Shown here: piece after piece, positions 8,695 through 16,640 of the stretch | How positions within the stretch are numbered: the stretch's first letter is position 1 | Layout: each line of letters begins with the position of its first letter | Assembly: GCF_004770895.1 (NCBI RefSeq) | Contig: NZ_RQHS01000024.1 | Coordinates: 1-64,000, forward strand | Direction: 5' to 3' | Source of the DNA: Leptospira dzoumogneensis | GTDB lineage: Bacteria > Spirochaetota > Leptospiria > Leptospirales > Leptospiraceae | DNA length: 64,000 bases | Program-made: the position numbers and the translations under genes | Notes under the pieces: model-generated | Database searches by the model: none | What the model saw: only the letters and a program-made list of their open reading frames with translations | Told to the model about the DNA's origin: nothing

Positions 8695-9591
8695 TCACTC
8701 CCTTTTATCATATTCGCTCTTTACCTTCCCAAGTTTCACATCTTCTGCAATATTACTTAAAAAATCCTTAAAATTCTCATTATCTTCCACCAATCGATTG
8801 ATTGTATCGAAATCTAATTCCGATTTGGGATTGGATTGAAAAAGAATTTCGCTCTGCTCCGGTTTACTCGTATTGAGTCGGATGATTCCAATACCGAAGG
8901 CTTTACTCAATCTTGCTAGTTCGTCCATAAGATCCATTTCTTCTTGGATATTTGCTGCAACCAGATAGCCTTCATTGGCCCAGGAGGAATTTGAAACCGC
9001 CTGGAAAAATGCCTCTCGCAAATTCCCGAAATGAAGATTGATTTTCATCTCAAAGGAAAATAGATAACAATCCGGATTTGCGGTTAATTTTTGTAAGTTG
9101 ACCGTTTCTTTTTTATACTCATCAAAATTAAATCGAACTCCTACTAAGTCTGGATGCAGCCATAGATTTCTTCCCTTAACTGATTTGATTGAAGCCTCGT
9201 GATAAATCGTTTTAACGTATGCTCTGAAATGAGAATTGGAATATACAAATTTTGCAAGGGCTGGGTGTAGTTCTCTTTCTTTCAATGGTACGTTTTCCGA
9301 TTCTAGTACAAAAGAGTTCAGTTCAGAAGCAGCTTTTTCGGCAGCTTCTCCCCACGGAGTTAATGCAAAGCGGGTTGGTCTTTTACTAACTTGTCGAAAA
9401 GGAGTATGAGGATCGTTCTTTATACTTACATAGATTTGTGCAGCGACTGTCGCCCAAGGAGTTATTCCAACTGAGTCCGTTTTCCAGCTCCGTTCTTTTG
9501 CGAGTGCCCAAATTTCAGAGGCGCTCATTGGTTTTCCTATCGTGTTTAATGCTTTTTCGGCGATTTCAAGAAAGGATAATGAGTCCGACAT
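8695..9591 (-). CDS. HARE-HTH domain protein, HrgA-like (COG2958 type)
   Basis: The open frame runs to 9639, but M-S-D-S-L-S-F-L-E-I-A at 9591 matches the usual beginning of this family and is preferred; no strong ribosome site supports either start. The first about 80 residues are a HARE-type winged helix (A-E-K-A-L-x8-M-S-A-S-E-I-W, then T-P-W-A-T-V-A-A-Q-I-Y), found fused to restriction and other DNA-modifying enzymes. The C-terminal about 200 residues are conserved-looking but have no motif I can name; the beta-rich part around Y-L-F-S-F-E-M-K-I-N resembles COG2958/HrgA proteins, known from restriction loci. It lies 105 bases upstream of the Xre-ImmA/DUF4411 pair on the same strand. A defence role is inferred from location. 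Confidence 0.65.
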   Translation of the reverse strand: MSDSLSFLEIAEKALNTIGKPMSASEIWALAKERSWKTDSVGITPWATVAAQIYVSIKNDPHTPFRQVSKRPTRFALTPWGEAAEKAASELNSFVLESENVPLKERELHPALAKFVYSNSHFRAYVKTIYHEASIKSVKGRNLWLHPDLVGVRFNFDEYKKETVNLQKLTANPDCYLFSFEMKINLHFGNLREAFFQAVSNSSWANEGYLVAANIQEEMDLMDELARLSKAFGIGIIRLNTSKPEQSEILFQSNPKSELDFDTINRLVEDNENFKDFLSNIAEDVKLGKVKSEYDKRE

Positions 9592-9789
9592 ATTCTGAAT
9601 ATGTTTTCTACATACAAGAATTGTAAAGTATTTATGCATCTGCGTTAAGGATGCGAAATATATGCCGCCGGACCCCGCAGCCGACGGGTGTTTAAACAGA
9701 TATAGAATCTTCCCACCTTAAAAATGATCCTATAAACGGCCTTGATTTTCTCAATAGATCGATCAGACATTGATCGCAAAGGTACTTGG

Positions 9790-11214
9790 ATGGAAGCTAT
9801 ACAAAAAGACCCAAAGTTAGAATTAGAAAAGACCTCCCTTTGGAGGGAATTAAGAAAAGCGCTTACTGGAACAGAGGCGGATTATACACAAATTTCGCTT
9901 GGTAAGGCCGTTTTTTTACTATCTGTTCCGATGGTCTTGGAATTGGTCATGGAATCTGCATTTGCAGTCGTTGACATTTATTTTGTGGGTGCCTTAGGTC
10001 CTTCTGCCGTTGCCGCGGTCGGGCTTACGGAGACGTATTTGTTCCTTCTTTATTCTCTCGCCATCGGAATGTCCACTGCAGTGACCGCGATCATTGCTAG
10101 AAGGATCGGAGAAGGAGATAAGGAACAGGCCGGGATTGCAGCAGTCCAATCCGTTTTTCTTTCCATTCTCGTTTCATTACCTTTCGCCATCTTCGGAGTT
10201 TGGTTTGCGAAAGATCTTCTTTTGCTCATGGGAGGAGATCCTTGGGTCGTGGAACATGGTTCTCGTTATACACAATGGATCTTCGGCGGGAATATAGTAA
10301 TCATTCTTTTATTCGGACTCAATGCGGTTTTTAGAGGTGCGGGGGACGCGGCGATCGCAATGAGAGTATTATGGATTTCTAATGGTCTTAATATGATCCT
10401 GGATCCTATTTTTATTTTCGGTTTTGGTCCGGTTCCTGCCATGGGTATTGAAGGTGCCGCCATCGCTACGAATATCGGAAGAGGAGTCGGGGTTCTTTTG
10501 CAGATCTATCTGCTTCTAAAAGGCGGAAAACATATCCAAGTACTTCGTTCCCAAATCAGCATACATTGGGAAATCATTTCGGATATAGTTCGTACTTCTA
10601 TCGGAGGGATCGGACAAACTATTATAGGAATGACTTCTTGGATCTTTCTTGTGAGGATTATTTCCGAATTCGGAAGTGAGGCTGTAGCAGGAGCAACGAT
10701 CGCTCTTCGGATCATGATGTTTACTCTCATGCCTTCTTGGGGAATGTCGAATGCTGTTGCGACTTTAGTTGGTCAGAATTTGGGAGCGGGGAGACCTGAT
10801 CGTGCGGAACGGTCCGTTTGGATTGTTGGAGTATGGAATATGGTCTTTCTGATCGGAGTTTCCATATGCTATTTTATTTTCAGAGAATCTCTTGTGTCTA
10901 TCTTTACTGATGATGCAAAAGTGATCTCTATCGGTTCCGAATGGTTAGGGATAGTGTCTTATTCTTATTTTGTATATGCTTGGTGGATGGTCAGTGTTCA
11001 GGCCTTTAACGGTGCCGGAGATACTATGACTCCTACATTAATCAATCTGGTCTTCTTTTGGATCTTCCAAATCCCATTCGCTTATGTTTTAGCGAAGGTT
11101 CTTTCTTACGGATACTCTGGAGTATTCTGGGCGAGTATGATTACGGAAACTTCTGTCGGATTGTTCACTCTTTGGCTTTTCCGGAAAGGTGGTTGGAAAA
11201 CCTCGAAGGTTTGA
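9790..11214 (+). CDS. MATE family multidrug/cation antiporter
   Basis: A polytopic inner-membrane protein with about 12 predicted hydrophobic segments in two related halves, as in the MATE (NorM/DinF) exporters that use sodium or proton gradients. Typical features are V-P-M-V-L-E-L-V-M-E-S at the first helix, G-x-x-A-V-A-A-V-G-L in the second, the Q-N-x-G-A-G-x-P-x-R-A motif after helix 8, and Q-A-F-N-G-A-G-D-T-M-T-P-T near helix 11. The frame is open from a TTG at 9742, but ATG 9790 has AAAGG seven bases upstream and is chosen. It is transcribed divergently from the defence island and ends before a convergent hairpin. The substrate is unknown. Confidence 0.93.
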   Translation: MEAIQKDPKLELEKTSLWRELRKALTGTEADYTQISLGKAVFLLSVPMVLELVMESAFAVVDIYFVGALGPSAVAAVGLTETYLFLLYSLAIGMSTAVTAIIARRIGEGDKEQAGIAAVQSVFLSILVSLPFAIFGVWFAKDLLLLMGGDPWVVEHGSRYTQWIFGGNIVIILLFGLNAVFRGAGDAAIAMRVLWISNGLNMILDPIFIFGFGPVPAMGIEGAAIATNIGRGVGVLLQIYLLLKGGKHIQVLRSQISIHWEIISDIVRTSIGGIGQTIIGMTSWIFLVRIISEFGSEAVAGATIALRIMMFTLMPSWGMSNAVATLVGQNLGAGRPDRAERSVWIVGVWNMVFLIGVSICYFIFRESLVSIFTDDAKVISIGSEWLGIVSYSYFVYAWWMVSVQAFNGAGDTMTPTLINLVFFWIFQIPFAYVLAKVLSYGYSGVFWASMITETSVGLFTLWLFRKGGWKTSKV

Positions 11215-11222
11215 ATTTAGGT

Positions 11223-11254
11223 TTTAGGCGTTCCTGATCGCGGGAACGCCAAAC
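11223..11254. terminator. Convergent hairpin, probable bidirectional terminator
   Basis: GGCGTTCC (11228-11235) pairs with GGAACGCC (11243-11250), with flanking T and A runs that extend the stem with a bulge. It lies between the convergent MATE and lipoprotein genes. The right arm is part of a 13-base string, TCGCGGGAACGCC, repeated exactly at 14671-14683, which suggests a dispersed repeat reused as a terminator. Confidence 0.55.
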
Positions 11255-11257
11255 CTA

Positions 11258-11797
11258 TTACGGTATCACTTGAACTTGTACAACTCCTACAATTTGGTTT
11301 ACACGCATTCCTGGAAAAGGGGCAGTGTCTTGATAGGATGGTATTCTATAGATTACATTCGCATTGCCAACTGTGGATCCTGAAACATTGCAACTTAAGG
11401 GATTCGTGTACGGACAACCGTCGAAATAAAGGTTAGTACAAGATACCGAACTTAAAGAGACACCGTTAGTAATTGCTTCAAGACTGAAAGCTGTACTAGG
11501 GCAACCGGAATATGGATATTGGATATCGATCGAATAATTGCCGGTTGCTCCTGTTTGAAAGCTTACGGAAGAGCTTGTAAAATTTATCCAACTTACAGGT
11601 TCTACTACCAATGGGATTGATCCGGGAGCTAATAGAAGCAGAAGTGGGCTAAGATCCGTTTTGTCAGTCTTATCTTTCTGTAAAGAATCGTATATAAAGT
11701 ACATTCCACATTGCAATTGTAAGAATATAAGTAAAATATAGAAGAGAATAGATGCACGTTTCACTTTAAATTTCCGGAATAGGGCATAGTTTAACAT
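11258..11797 (-). CDS. Hypothetical lipoprotein
   Basis: A 179-residue protein I do not recognise. Residues 1-15 are basic, 16-29 are hydrophobic, and L-Q-L-Q-C at about 26-30 fits a relaxed spirochetal lipobox, so a lipoprotein exported to the cell surface or periplasm is likely. The mature part is Ser/Thr/Asn-rich with several cysteines around C-P-S, C-T-N, C-P-Y and S-C-N, perhaps disulfide-linked, and looks beta-rich. It is divergent from the sterol-desaturase-like gene (13 bases between the proposed start codons), so the two promoters overlap the coding ends. No function can be assigned. Confidence 0.7.
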   Translation of the reverse strand: MLNYALFRKFKVKRASILFYILLIFLQLQCGMYFIYDSLQKDKTDKTDLSPLLLLLAPGSIPLVVEPVSWINFTSSSVSFQTGATGNYSIDIQYPYSGCPSTAFSLEAITNGVSLSSVSCTNLYFDGCPYTNPLSCNVSGSTVGNANVIYRIPSYQDTAPFPGMRVNQIVGVVQVQVIP

Positions 11798-11810
11798 TCT
11801 CGACTATTTG

Positions 11811-12590
11811 ATGCAAGGTGGATTTTTAAATTCAATAAAACTTATGTATAATTTTGGAAACGAAGCAGTTTTATTCCTTCAAAAAATTTCCTATGTTTGG
11901 GCCGCTTTATTGTTCTTGATCGAAAATCTTCTGATCTTCATTTGTTCGATATATATTGGAAATCTGCTTTCTAAACGTTATGCCCATCGGCGCATTGTTC
12001 CTATCCCTCCGAAGATCGAGGTCACGGAGATCTTGTTTGCTATATCTACTATACTTCTTAATACTATTATTACATTACTCGGTCTTTGGCTTTGGAGAAC
12101 AGGTTCCATTCAATTTCGGAGTGATATAGGGATTTTTGCGTTATTCGATATTTTGATCCTTATTTTAGTTATGGATGCAGGTATGTATTTGCTGCATAGG
12201 ATCGCCCATATCCGATTTATTTATCCTTTCGCTCATAGAACTCACCATCGATACGATAAACCTCGTCCTTTGACACTATTTGTTCTAAATCCTCTGGAAG
12301 CTCTTGGATTTGGAACACTATGGTTATTGGTGATCTGTGCTTATGATTTCTCTTGGGCCGGAATGAGTATTTATCTCGGACTGAACGTCGTATTCGGCTC
12401 GATCGGCCATTTGGGAGTGGAACCTCTTTCGGACAAATTGCTTCGTTCTAATTTATTCAATACACTGACAACGAGCACATTTCATGCAATGCATCATCGG
12501 AACGAAGATTATAATTTCGGATTTTATACTTCGATTTGGGATCGGATCTTCGGCACCCTTTACTCGGAAAACTCGCGTAGCCAAGACTAA
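11811..12590 (+). CDS. Sterol desaturase / fatty acid hydroxylase family protein
   Basis: An integral-membrane non-heme diiron oxygenase of the fatty-acid hydroxylase superfamily. The histidine clusters are complete (numbered from one codon upstream): H130-x3-H134, H143-R-T-H146-H147 and H226-A-M-H229-H230, with an extra histidine at 201. Four or so membrane segments precede and separate them. Family members hydroxylate or desaturate lipids such as sterols, carotenoids or fatty acids; the substrate here is open. ATG 11811 follows an alternative TTG at 11808, and a later ATG at 11844 is also possible, since an AAGGTGG sequence lies just inside the frame. The C-terminal H-A-M-H-H-R-N and F-G-F-Y-T-S-I-W-D-R-I-F-G-T motif is typical. 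Confidence 0.9.
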   Translation: MQGGFLNSIKLMYNFGNEAVLFLQKISYVWAALLFLIENLLIFICSIYIGNLLSKRYAHRRIVPIPPKIEVTEILFAISTILLNTIITLLGLWLWRTGSIQFRSDIGIFALFDILILILVMDAGMYLLHRIAHIRFIYPFAHRTHHRYDKPRPLTLFVLNPLEALGFGTLWLLVICAYDFSWAGMSIYLGLNVVFGSIGHLGVEPLSDKLLRSNLFNTLTTSTFHAMHHRNEDYNFGFYTSIWDRIFGTLYSENSRSQD

Positions 12591-12624
12591 CTCGACCCGC
12601 GAGATCTAAAGTTAAGATTTTCAT

Positions 12625-12640
12625 TGTAGGAGTTCCAACA
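12625..12640. repeat. Leptospira-type intergenic palindrome, copy 1
   Basis: TGTAGGAGTTCCAACA is an imperfect 16-base palindrome (one mismatched arm position and the central pair) in the 73-base gap between two convergent genes. A second CCTACA at about 12650 could pair with its left half. It belongs to the same family as the elements at 14655, 14697, 16441, 16575, 48901 and 61641. Confidence 0.6.
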
Positions 12641-12663
12641 AGCGGAAACACCTACAGCGCATT

Positions 12664-13515
12664 TTAATATCCGTGAGCCGTCATAACTTTCTCAAACTTC
12701 TCCAGAAGTTTGTGATCGTCTTGATCGTTCGGATGGAAACCGGGAATATAATATTCTAAAATATAAAAGATCACTGCCCATGTAAAGCCCGGAATACCGA
12801 AGAAGAAACGAATGTCTCTAATGATCTGGCTCGGATTCGGAATACCAAAATAGAATAAGGCTCTGATCGTCCCAACGATCGCTAAAAGTCCAAGAAGTTG
12901 AACTGCGATAGTCATTCCGAGTACCCGAGTAAAATATCCACCGCCGGAGGCACGGTACACATCATATGCCACGGCCTTATGTTCTAATTCTTCCAACGCA
13001 TGCCATTCGATCACTTTCCAGCTGATCGGGTCGATCCAAGCTACACGTTTTTCCGGGAGAGAAAGTAAAAATCTACCTAGAGTTGCGGTGAAATGTTCTG
13101 CGGCCGCGGTGATCGAGAGGGCGAGTCTTTTTCCCCAAACAGGAAAAAGTTTTAGAATATTCTTTTCTAATATATCGAAGAATAACCAGCAGAACATTTT
13201 TTCATGACTGCGGAAGTCCAAACCGATTTCCACGAATCTTTCGTTCATTTTATCATGAACGTTTCCGTGGACCGCTTCTTGTCCTGCGAATGCTTTAATC
13301 TCACTCTTAAGAGCCGGATCGACAACTTCGCTGAACGCTTTGACTGAACGTATAAAGAAACGTTCTCCTTCCGGAAATAATACGCTTAAGCTGGAAAGAA
13401 ATGCAGTAAAGAACGGGATGTTTTTTCCGAAACCTTTTTCCTTTGCGATGTCTTCCAAAGGGAATTTCGGCTTACGTATCTTTGGCTGGACTCTTGTAGA
13501 TGTCGCTTGGCCCAT
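12664..13515 (-). CDS. PF10118-type predicted metal-dependent hydrolase
   Basis: A 283-residue protein of the family named predicted metal-dependent hydrolase (PF10118). The sequence carries ferritin-like ExxH signatures: E80-A-V-H83 in a G-Q-E-A-V-H-G helix, E140-H141, and E-E-L-E-H at 175-179 in W-H-A-L-E-E-L-E-H-K. The fold may therefore be a diiron four-helix bundle; true hydrolase activity is unproven in the family. Two hydrophobic segments (about 193-222 and 243-262) suggest membrane association. AGGAG lies eight bases before the ATG. An inverted repeat 170-190 bases upstream is a candidate operator. Confidence 0.85.
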   Translation of the reverse strand: MGQATSTRVQPKIRKPKFPLEDIAKEKGFGKNIPFFTAFLSSLSVLFPEGERFFIRSVKAFSEVVDPALKSEIKAFAGQEAVHGNVHDKMNERFVEIGLDFRSHEKMFCWLFFDILEKNILKLFPVWGKRLALSITAAAEHFTATLGRFLLSLPEKRVAWIDPISWKVIEWHALEELEHKAVAYDVYRASGGGYFTRVLGMTIAVQLLGLLAIVGTIRALFYFGIPNPSQIIRDIRFFFGIPGFTWAVIFYILEYYIPGFHPNDQDDHKLLEKFEKVMTAHGY

Positions 13516-13685
13516 AATATTCTCCTAATATAAAATCGTTTGGATTTTCGATTTTTCTTTCTCCATCCTTTGGATTTTCACCGCTCATTAGAGAATATAA
13601 AAAAGATATTATATAAGTCCGGGTTGTTATTTCTATTCCTCGAGATTGATCCGGCTCTCTTTTGGGAATAGTTATCTTTTGAATC

Positions 13686-13705
13686 ATTGTAGCGATTGTT
13701 ACAAT
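13686..13705. promoter_or_regulatory. Candidate operator upstream of the PF10118 gene
   Basis: ATTGTA-N8-TACAAT is a perfect 6-bp inverted repeat, of the size bound by TetR-type dimers. The 16 bases ATCATTGTAGCGATTG (13683-13698) recur exactly at 58881-58896, where the second arm is degenerate. No regulator gene is adjacent, so binding by one is only inferred. Confidence 0.4.
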
Positions 13706-13960
13706 ATTCGGTCAATCCCAATCCTGAAAAAATGGACGGGCTAAGTTGAATAGGCGGCCCGAAAAAGTAGTAAACACTGCTCGGAAAACTGCGGAGTTAG
13801 GACCTAATGGAAGCCTCTTCTATCTTTATCTTTCGGATCCATTTGTATATTCTCCCAATAAAGAACAATTTAAACCTTCGATCATCACTTTCTTCCAAAA
13901 CGAATCAAAGCCGAGAGATTTTATATCGAAGAAATTTTAATTTTTTCCTAATTTGATCTC

Positions 13961-13987
13961 TAAATATGACAAATTCTGTCATATTTA
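13961..13987. promoter_or_regulatory. Long perfect inverted repeat upstream of the GFA gene, probable operator
   Basis: TAAATATGACA (13961-13971) and TGTCATATTTA (13977-13987) are perfect 11-bp arms around the 5-base centre AATTC. It ends 69 bases before the GFA start codon, and TATATT/TATTAT sequences that could be a -10 element follow at 13993-14000. The spacing and symmetry suit a dimeric repressor. A purely structural role is less likely because no T run follows. Confidence 0.6.
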
Positions 13988-14056
13988 TCTTTTATATTAT
14001 TAGTGCGCGGATTCGAGATTTTTGATCTACATTTAAGATCCGTAAGGGAGTTATAT

Positions 14057-14464
14057 ATGAGCCTTAAAAAATATACCGGAAGTTGTCATTGTGGTGCGGT
14101 TCGTTATGAAGCGGATTTAGATTTGAGTGCAGGCACGGGAAGATGTAACTGTTCCTTCTGCAGAAAAGTTCGAAACTGGTCCATCATCGTTAAGCCGGAA
14201 GCTTTTCGTTTATTAAATGGAGAAAATAGTCTCAGCTTTTACGAATTTAATACCAAGAGCAGCAAACATCATTTTTGCAAAAATTGTGGAGTCAGAACTT
14301 TCTCAAAAGGATATATCGAAGAGATCGGCGGTGCATTCATAAGTGTTGCCATTTCTACTTTAGACAATGCAGATCTAAACGAACTAATAGAAGCTCCTGT
14401 ATGGTATGCAGATGGTTTGAATAATAATTGGCATAGCCAACCCGCTGAAATTAGATATTTATAA
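14057..14464 (+). CDS. GFA/CENP-V-fold zinc protein
   Basis: A short (135-residue) member of the glutathione-dependent formaldehyde-activating enzyme-like family (PF04828). The zinc ligands are visible: C10-x-C12 in [12 protein letters not shown]30-x-C32-x2-C35 in R-C-N-C-S-F-C-R-K, and C74-x2-C77 in F-C-K-N-C-G. Most family members bind zinc but have no proven formaldehyde activity. The start at 14057 is set by AAGGGAG six bases upstream; the frame is open further 5 prime. It stands alone, downstream of a 27-base inverted repeat, so it may be induced by a specific ligand. Confidence 0.92.
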   Translation: MSLKKYTGSCHCGAVRYEADLDLSAGTGRCNCSFCRKVRNWSIIVKPEAFRLLNGENSLSFYEFNTKSSKHHFCKNCGVRTFSKGYIEEIGGAFISVAISTLDNADLNELIEAPVWYADGLNNNWHSQPAEIRYL

Positions 14465-14776
14465 AAAACGGTTCCTTCGGATCTCGAATTGCACACTAAG
14501 TTTGATCGAAGGCAAATTTACAAAAGCGGCCCCACCCCTTCTGAGCGACTTATAAGGAGCGAGAAGACAATCGCCCTGCAAGTTGGTGGGAGAGCCGAAG
14601 CGATAGCGGAGCCTGGAGTAGCCCGACCCGCAGGGTTTACAAAAAGATTCCCGATGTTGGAGTTCCTACCTCGCGGGAACGCCCTAATCCTTATACCTGT
14701 TGGAATTCCTACAGTCAATTTTAGGTGAAATCTTGGACCGTTGGAAAACTTTGGTTTATATAGAGCGCACTTAAAG
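14465..14776. repeat. GC-richer intergenic repeat-like segment
   Basis: The gap of 312 bases has no supported gene; frames on both strands look like translations of repeat DNA. It contains a long-range inverted pair (CCCTGC near 14575 and GCAGGG near 14630) and imperfect palindromes TGTTGGAGTTCCTAC (14655-14669) and CTGTTGGAATTCCTACAG (14697-14714). It also holds the 13-base string TCGCGGGAACGCC (14671-14683) shared with the hairpin at 11223-11254. It looks like a decayed dispersed repeat. Confidence 0.5.
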
Positions 14777-16273
14777 ATGATCAAAATTTCTAATCTTCAT
14801 AAATCTTATACTTCTAACTTGTTGTTCGATGATCTGAATCTGAGTTTGAATCGGGGCGAAAAATTGGGTCTCGTAGGTCGGAACGGTCACGGTAAGTCCA
14901 CTTTGTTCCAGATGATTTTGGGAAATGTGGAACCGGATTCCGGTTCTATCACTGTGCCGAAGGGTTATAAGATCGGGCATTTGCAGCAGCACTTGAAATT
15001 TACTAAGCCTACTGTGTTGGAAGAATGTGCGCTCGGGCTTCCGGAAGGTGAAGAATACGAGACTTGGCAGGTTGAAAAAGTTTTGTCCGGTTTGGGTTTT
15101 TCGGAAGCGGATCTGGAGAGAAGTCCGGAGGAGTTTTCGGGTGGTTATCAGATCCGGATGAATCTGGCGAAACTTCTGGTCTCCGGTCCCGACTTACTCA
15201 TGTTAGACGAGCCGAACAACTATTTAGATATCGTTACGATTCGTTGGCTTGAGGAATTCCTACGTGAGTGGGAAGGTGAGATCATTCTGGTCACTCACGA
15301 TAGAAGTTTTATGGATAGTGTGGTGACTCATACTGCGGCGATCCATCGTACGAAAGCGATCAAGGTCCAAGGTGATACGGACAAACTTTATAATCAGATC
15401 AACCAGGCTGAAGAAATTTACGAAAGGACCCGTTTGAACGAGGCGAAAAAAAGAAAACAAGAAGAGATCTTCATCGCACGTTTTAAAGCGAAGGCGAGTT
15501 TCGCAAGCCGTGCTCAGTCCAGAGTGAAAAAACTGGAGAAGCAGGGTGAGATGAAGGCGCTGGAAGAGATCGAAAGTTTGGAATTATACTTTAACTCCGC
15601 ACCTTTTGCAGCGAGCCAAATGTTGTCTGCGGAAAATATTTCTTTCTCTTATTCCGGAAAGGAACCTTTTTTGATTTCCGATTTTTCTCTGAGTGTTGGT
15701 AAGAGAGATCGTATTTGTATCATCGGTAAAAACGGTAAGGGTAAGTCTACTCTTCTGAAACTTCTTGCCGGGGAACTCCAACCAAGTTCCGGAAAAATAC
15801 AAAAACACCCCGCATTGAAAGAAGGTTATTTCGGTCAGACGAATAAATTGAATCTGAATGAGAACGCGACTGTCACCGAAGAAATTATGAGTGCGGATAA
15901 ATCTTGCACCGAATGGCTTGCGAGAACTATCGCCGGTGGATTGATGTTCTCGGACGATATGTCCTTGAAAAAGATCAAGGTTCTTTCGGGCGGCGAGAAG
16001 AGCAGGGTGATGCTCGGAAAAATTTTAGTGACTCCTTGTCATCTTCTATTTCTGGATGAGCCTACCAACCACTTGGACATGCAATCTTGCGACGCATTGA
16101 TCGAGGCAATCGACGAGTTCGAAGGTTCTCTCATCATGGTTACTCACAATGAAATGCATCTTCGCGCTGTCGCAACCAAGTTGATCGTTTTTGATAACGA
16201 TACGATCCGGATTTTCGACGGTTCTTACGAGGACTTCCTCAAAGATGTCGGCTGGTCCGACGAAGACTATTAG
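14777..16273 (+). CDS. ABC-F family ATPase
   Basis: A soluble protein with two ATP-binding cassettes and no membrane domain, the layout of ABC-F ribosome-associated translation factors. Cassette 1 has [17 protein letters not shown] and [13 protein letters not shown] charged linker of about 80 residues ([16 protein letters not shown]) follows. Cassette 2 has [19 protein letters not shown] and [12 protein letters not shown]. The frame begins upstream at a TTG, but ATG 14777 ([11 protein letters not shown]) is the natural cassette start. Signatures resemble the Uup/EttA-like housekeeping group; an antibiotic-resistance role cannot be excluded. Confidence 0.93.
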   Translation: MIKISNLHKSYTSNLLFDDLNLSLNRGEKLGLVGRNGHGKSTLFQMILGNVEPDSGSITVPKGYKIGHLQQHLKFTKPTVLEECALGLPEGEEYETWQVEKVLSGLGFSEADLERSPEEFSGGYQIRMNLAKLLVSGPDLLMLDEPNNYLDIVTIRWLEEFLREWEGEIILVTHDRSFMDSVVTHTAAIHRTKAIKVQGDTDKLYNQINQAEEIYERTRLNEAKKRKQEEIFIARFKAKASFASRAQSRVKKLEKQGEMKALEEIESLELYFNSAPFAASQMLSAENISFSYSGKEPFLISDFSLSVGKRDRICIIGKNGKGKSTLLKLLAGELQPSSGKIQKHPALKEGYFGQTNKLNLNENATVTEEIMSADKSCTEWLARTIAGGLMFSDDMSLKKIKVLSGGEKSRVMLGKILVTPCHLLFLDEPTNHLDMQSCDALIEAIDEFEGSLIMVTHNEMHLRAVATKLIVFDNDTIRIFDGSYEDFLKDVGWSDEDY

Positions 16274-16299
16274 AAAAATTTAATTTTCTTTAGTAATTT

Positions 16300-16530
16300 A
16301 TTTGGGCGGTCCTCCCGCTTCGCGGGAGTCGTGCTGCTACGGGTTCGCTGTCGCTCATCCGGGCGTATCGCCCGGACTAAAGCCCTTTGCATCACTACCG
16401 CGGCATTGCTGGGCGGGGATTCCAAGTGGGATCGGTGTTTTGTAGGAGCTCCTACATGGGAGGGAAGGCGGCCCCCACCCTGATTCGGGTGGTGGAGGAG
16501 GGCTCCCGTGGGAGAAGCGATTCTCACTTA
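16300..16530. repeat. GC-rich multi-hairpin intergenic element
   Basis: Strong hairpins follow one another: CTCCCGC-TTC-GCGGGAG (16312-16328), CCGGGCG-TAT-CGCCCGG (16359-16375) and CCACCC-N6-GGGTGG (16475-16492), with a perfect palindrome at 16441-16456 between them. Base composition differs sharply from the AT-rich neighbourhood. It fills the gap between the convergent ABC-F and DUF606 genes. It may be a repeat element or a structured RNA; no coding sequence is supported. Confidence 0.6.
16441..16456. repeat. Perfect palindrome TGTAGGAGCTCCTACA, copy A
   Basis: A 16-bp perfect palindrome inside the GC-rich element. The identical 16 bases recur at 16575-16590, 134 bases downstream. Confidence 0.8.
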
Positions 16531-16570
16531 TCACAGTTTCGCATTTCCCTCAATCACTATTTGTTCATAA

Positions 16571-16594
16571 ATTTTGTAGGAGCTCCTACAAAAT
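16571..16594. repeat. Perfect palindrome TGTAGGAGCTCCTACA, copy B (24 bp with flanks)
   Basis: The same core as copy A (16575-16590), here extended by ATTT on the left and AAAT on the right to a 24-bp perfect palindrome. It lies 47 bases beyond the stop of the minus-strand DUF606 gene. T-rich flanks on both strands mean it could also act as a bidirectional terminator. Confidence 0.75.
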
Positions 16595-16640
16595 CTCTGA
16601 TAAAAGTTTATTTACAGATTGGTCTATTCAGGCTCGCCGT

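Larger units (their letters stand above)
13516..14056. other. Divergent intergenic region with two candidate operators
   Basis: This 541-base gap separates the PF10118 gene (minus) and the GFA gene (plus). It contains two strong inverted repeats, annotated separately. A 64-codon TTG-started frame at 13746-13940 has no ribosome site and no recognisable similarity, so it is not called. Confidence 0.5.

Noticed and set aside
13746..13940. A 64-codon TTG-started frame in the gap before the GFA gene.
   Set aside because: It has no ribosome site, no recognisable similarity and no supporting neighbour, so a chance frame is more likely.
14518..14784. Frames on the minus strand in the 14.5-14.8 kb gap.
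   Set aside because: They cover the palindromes and the start of the ABC-F gene and look like translations of repeat sequence.
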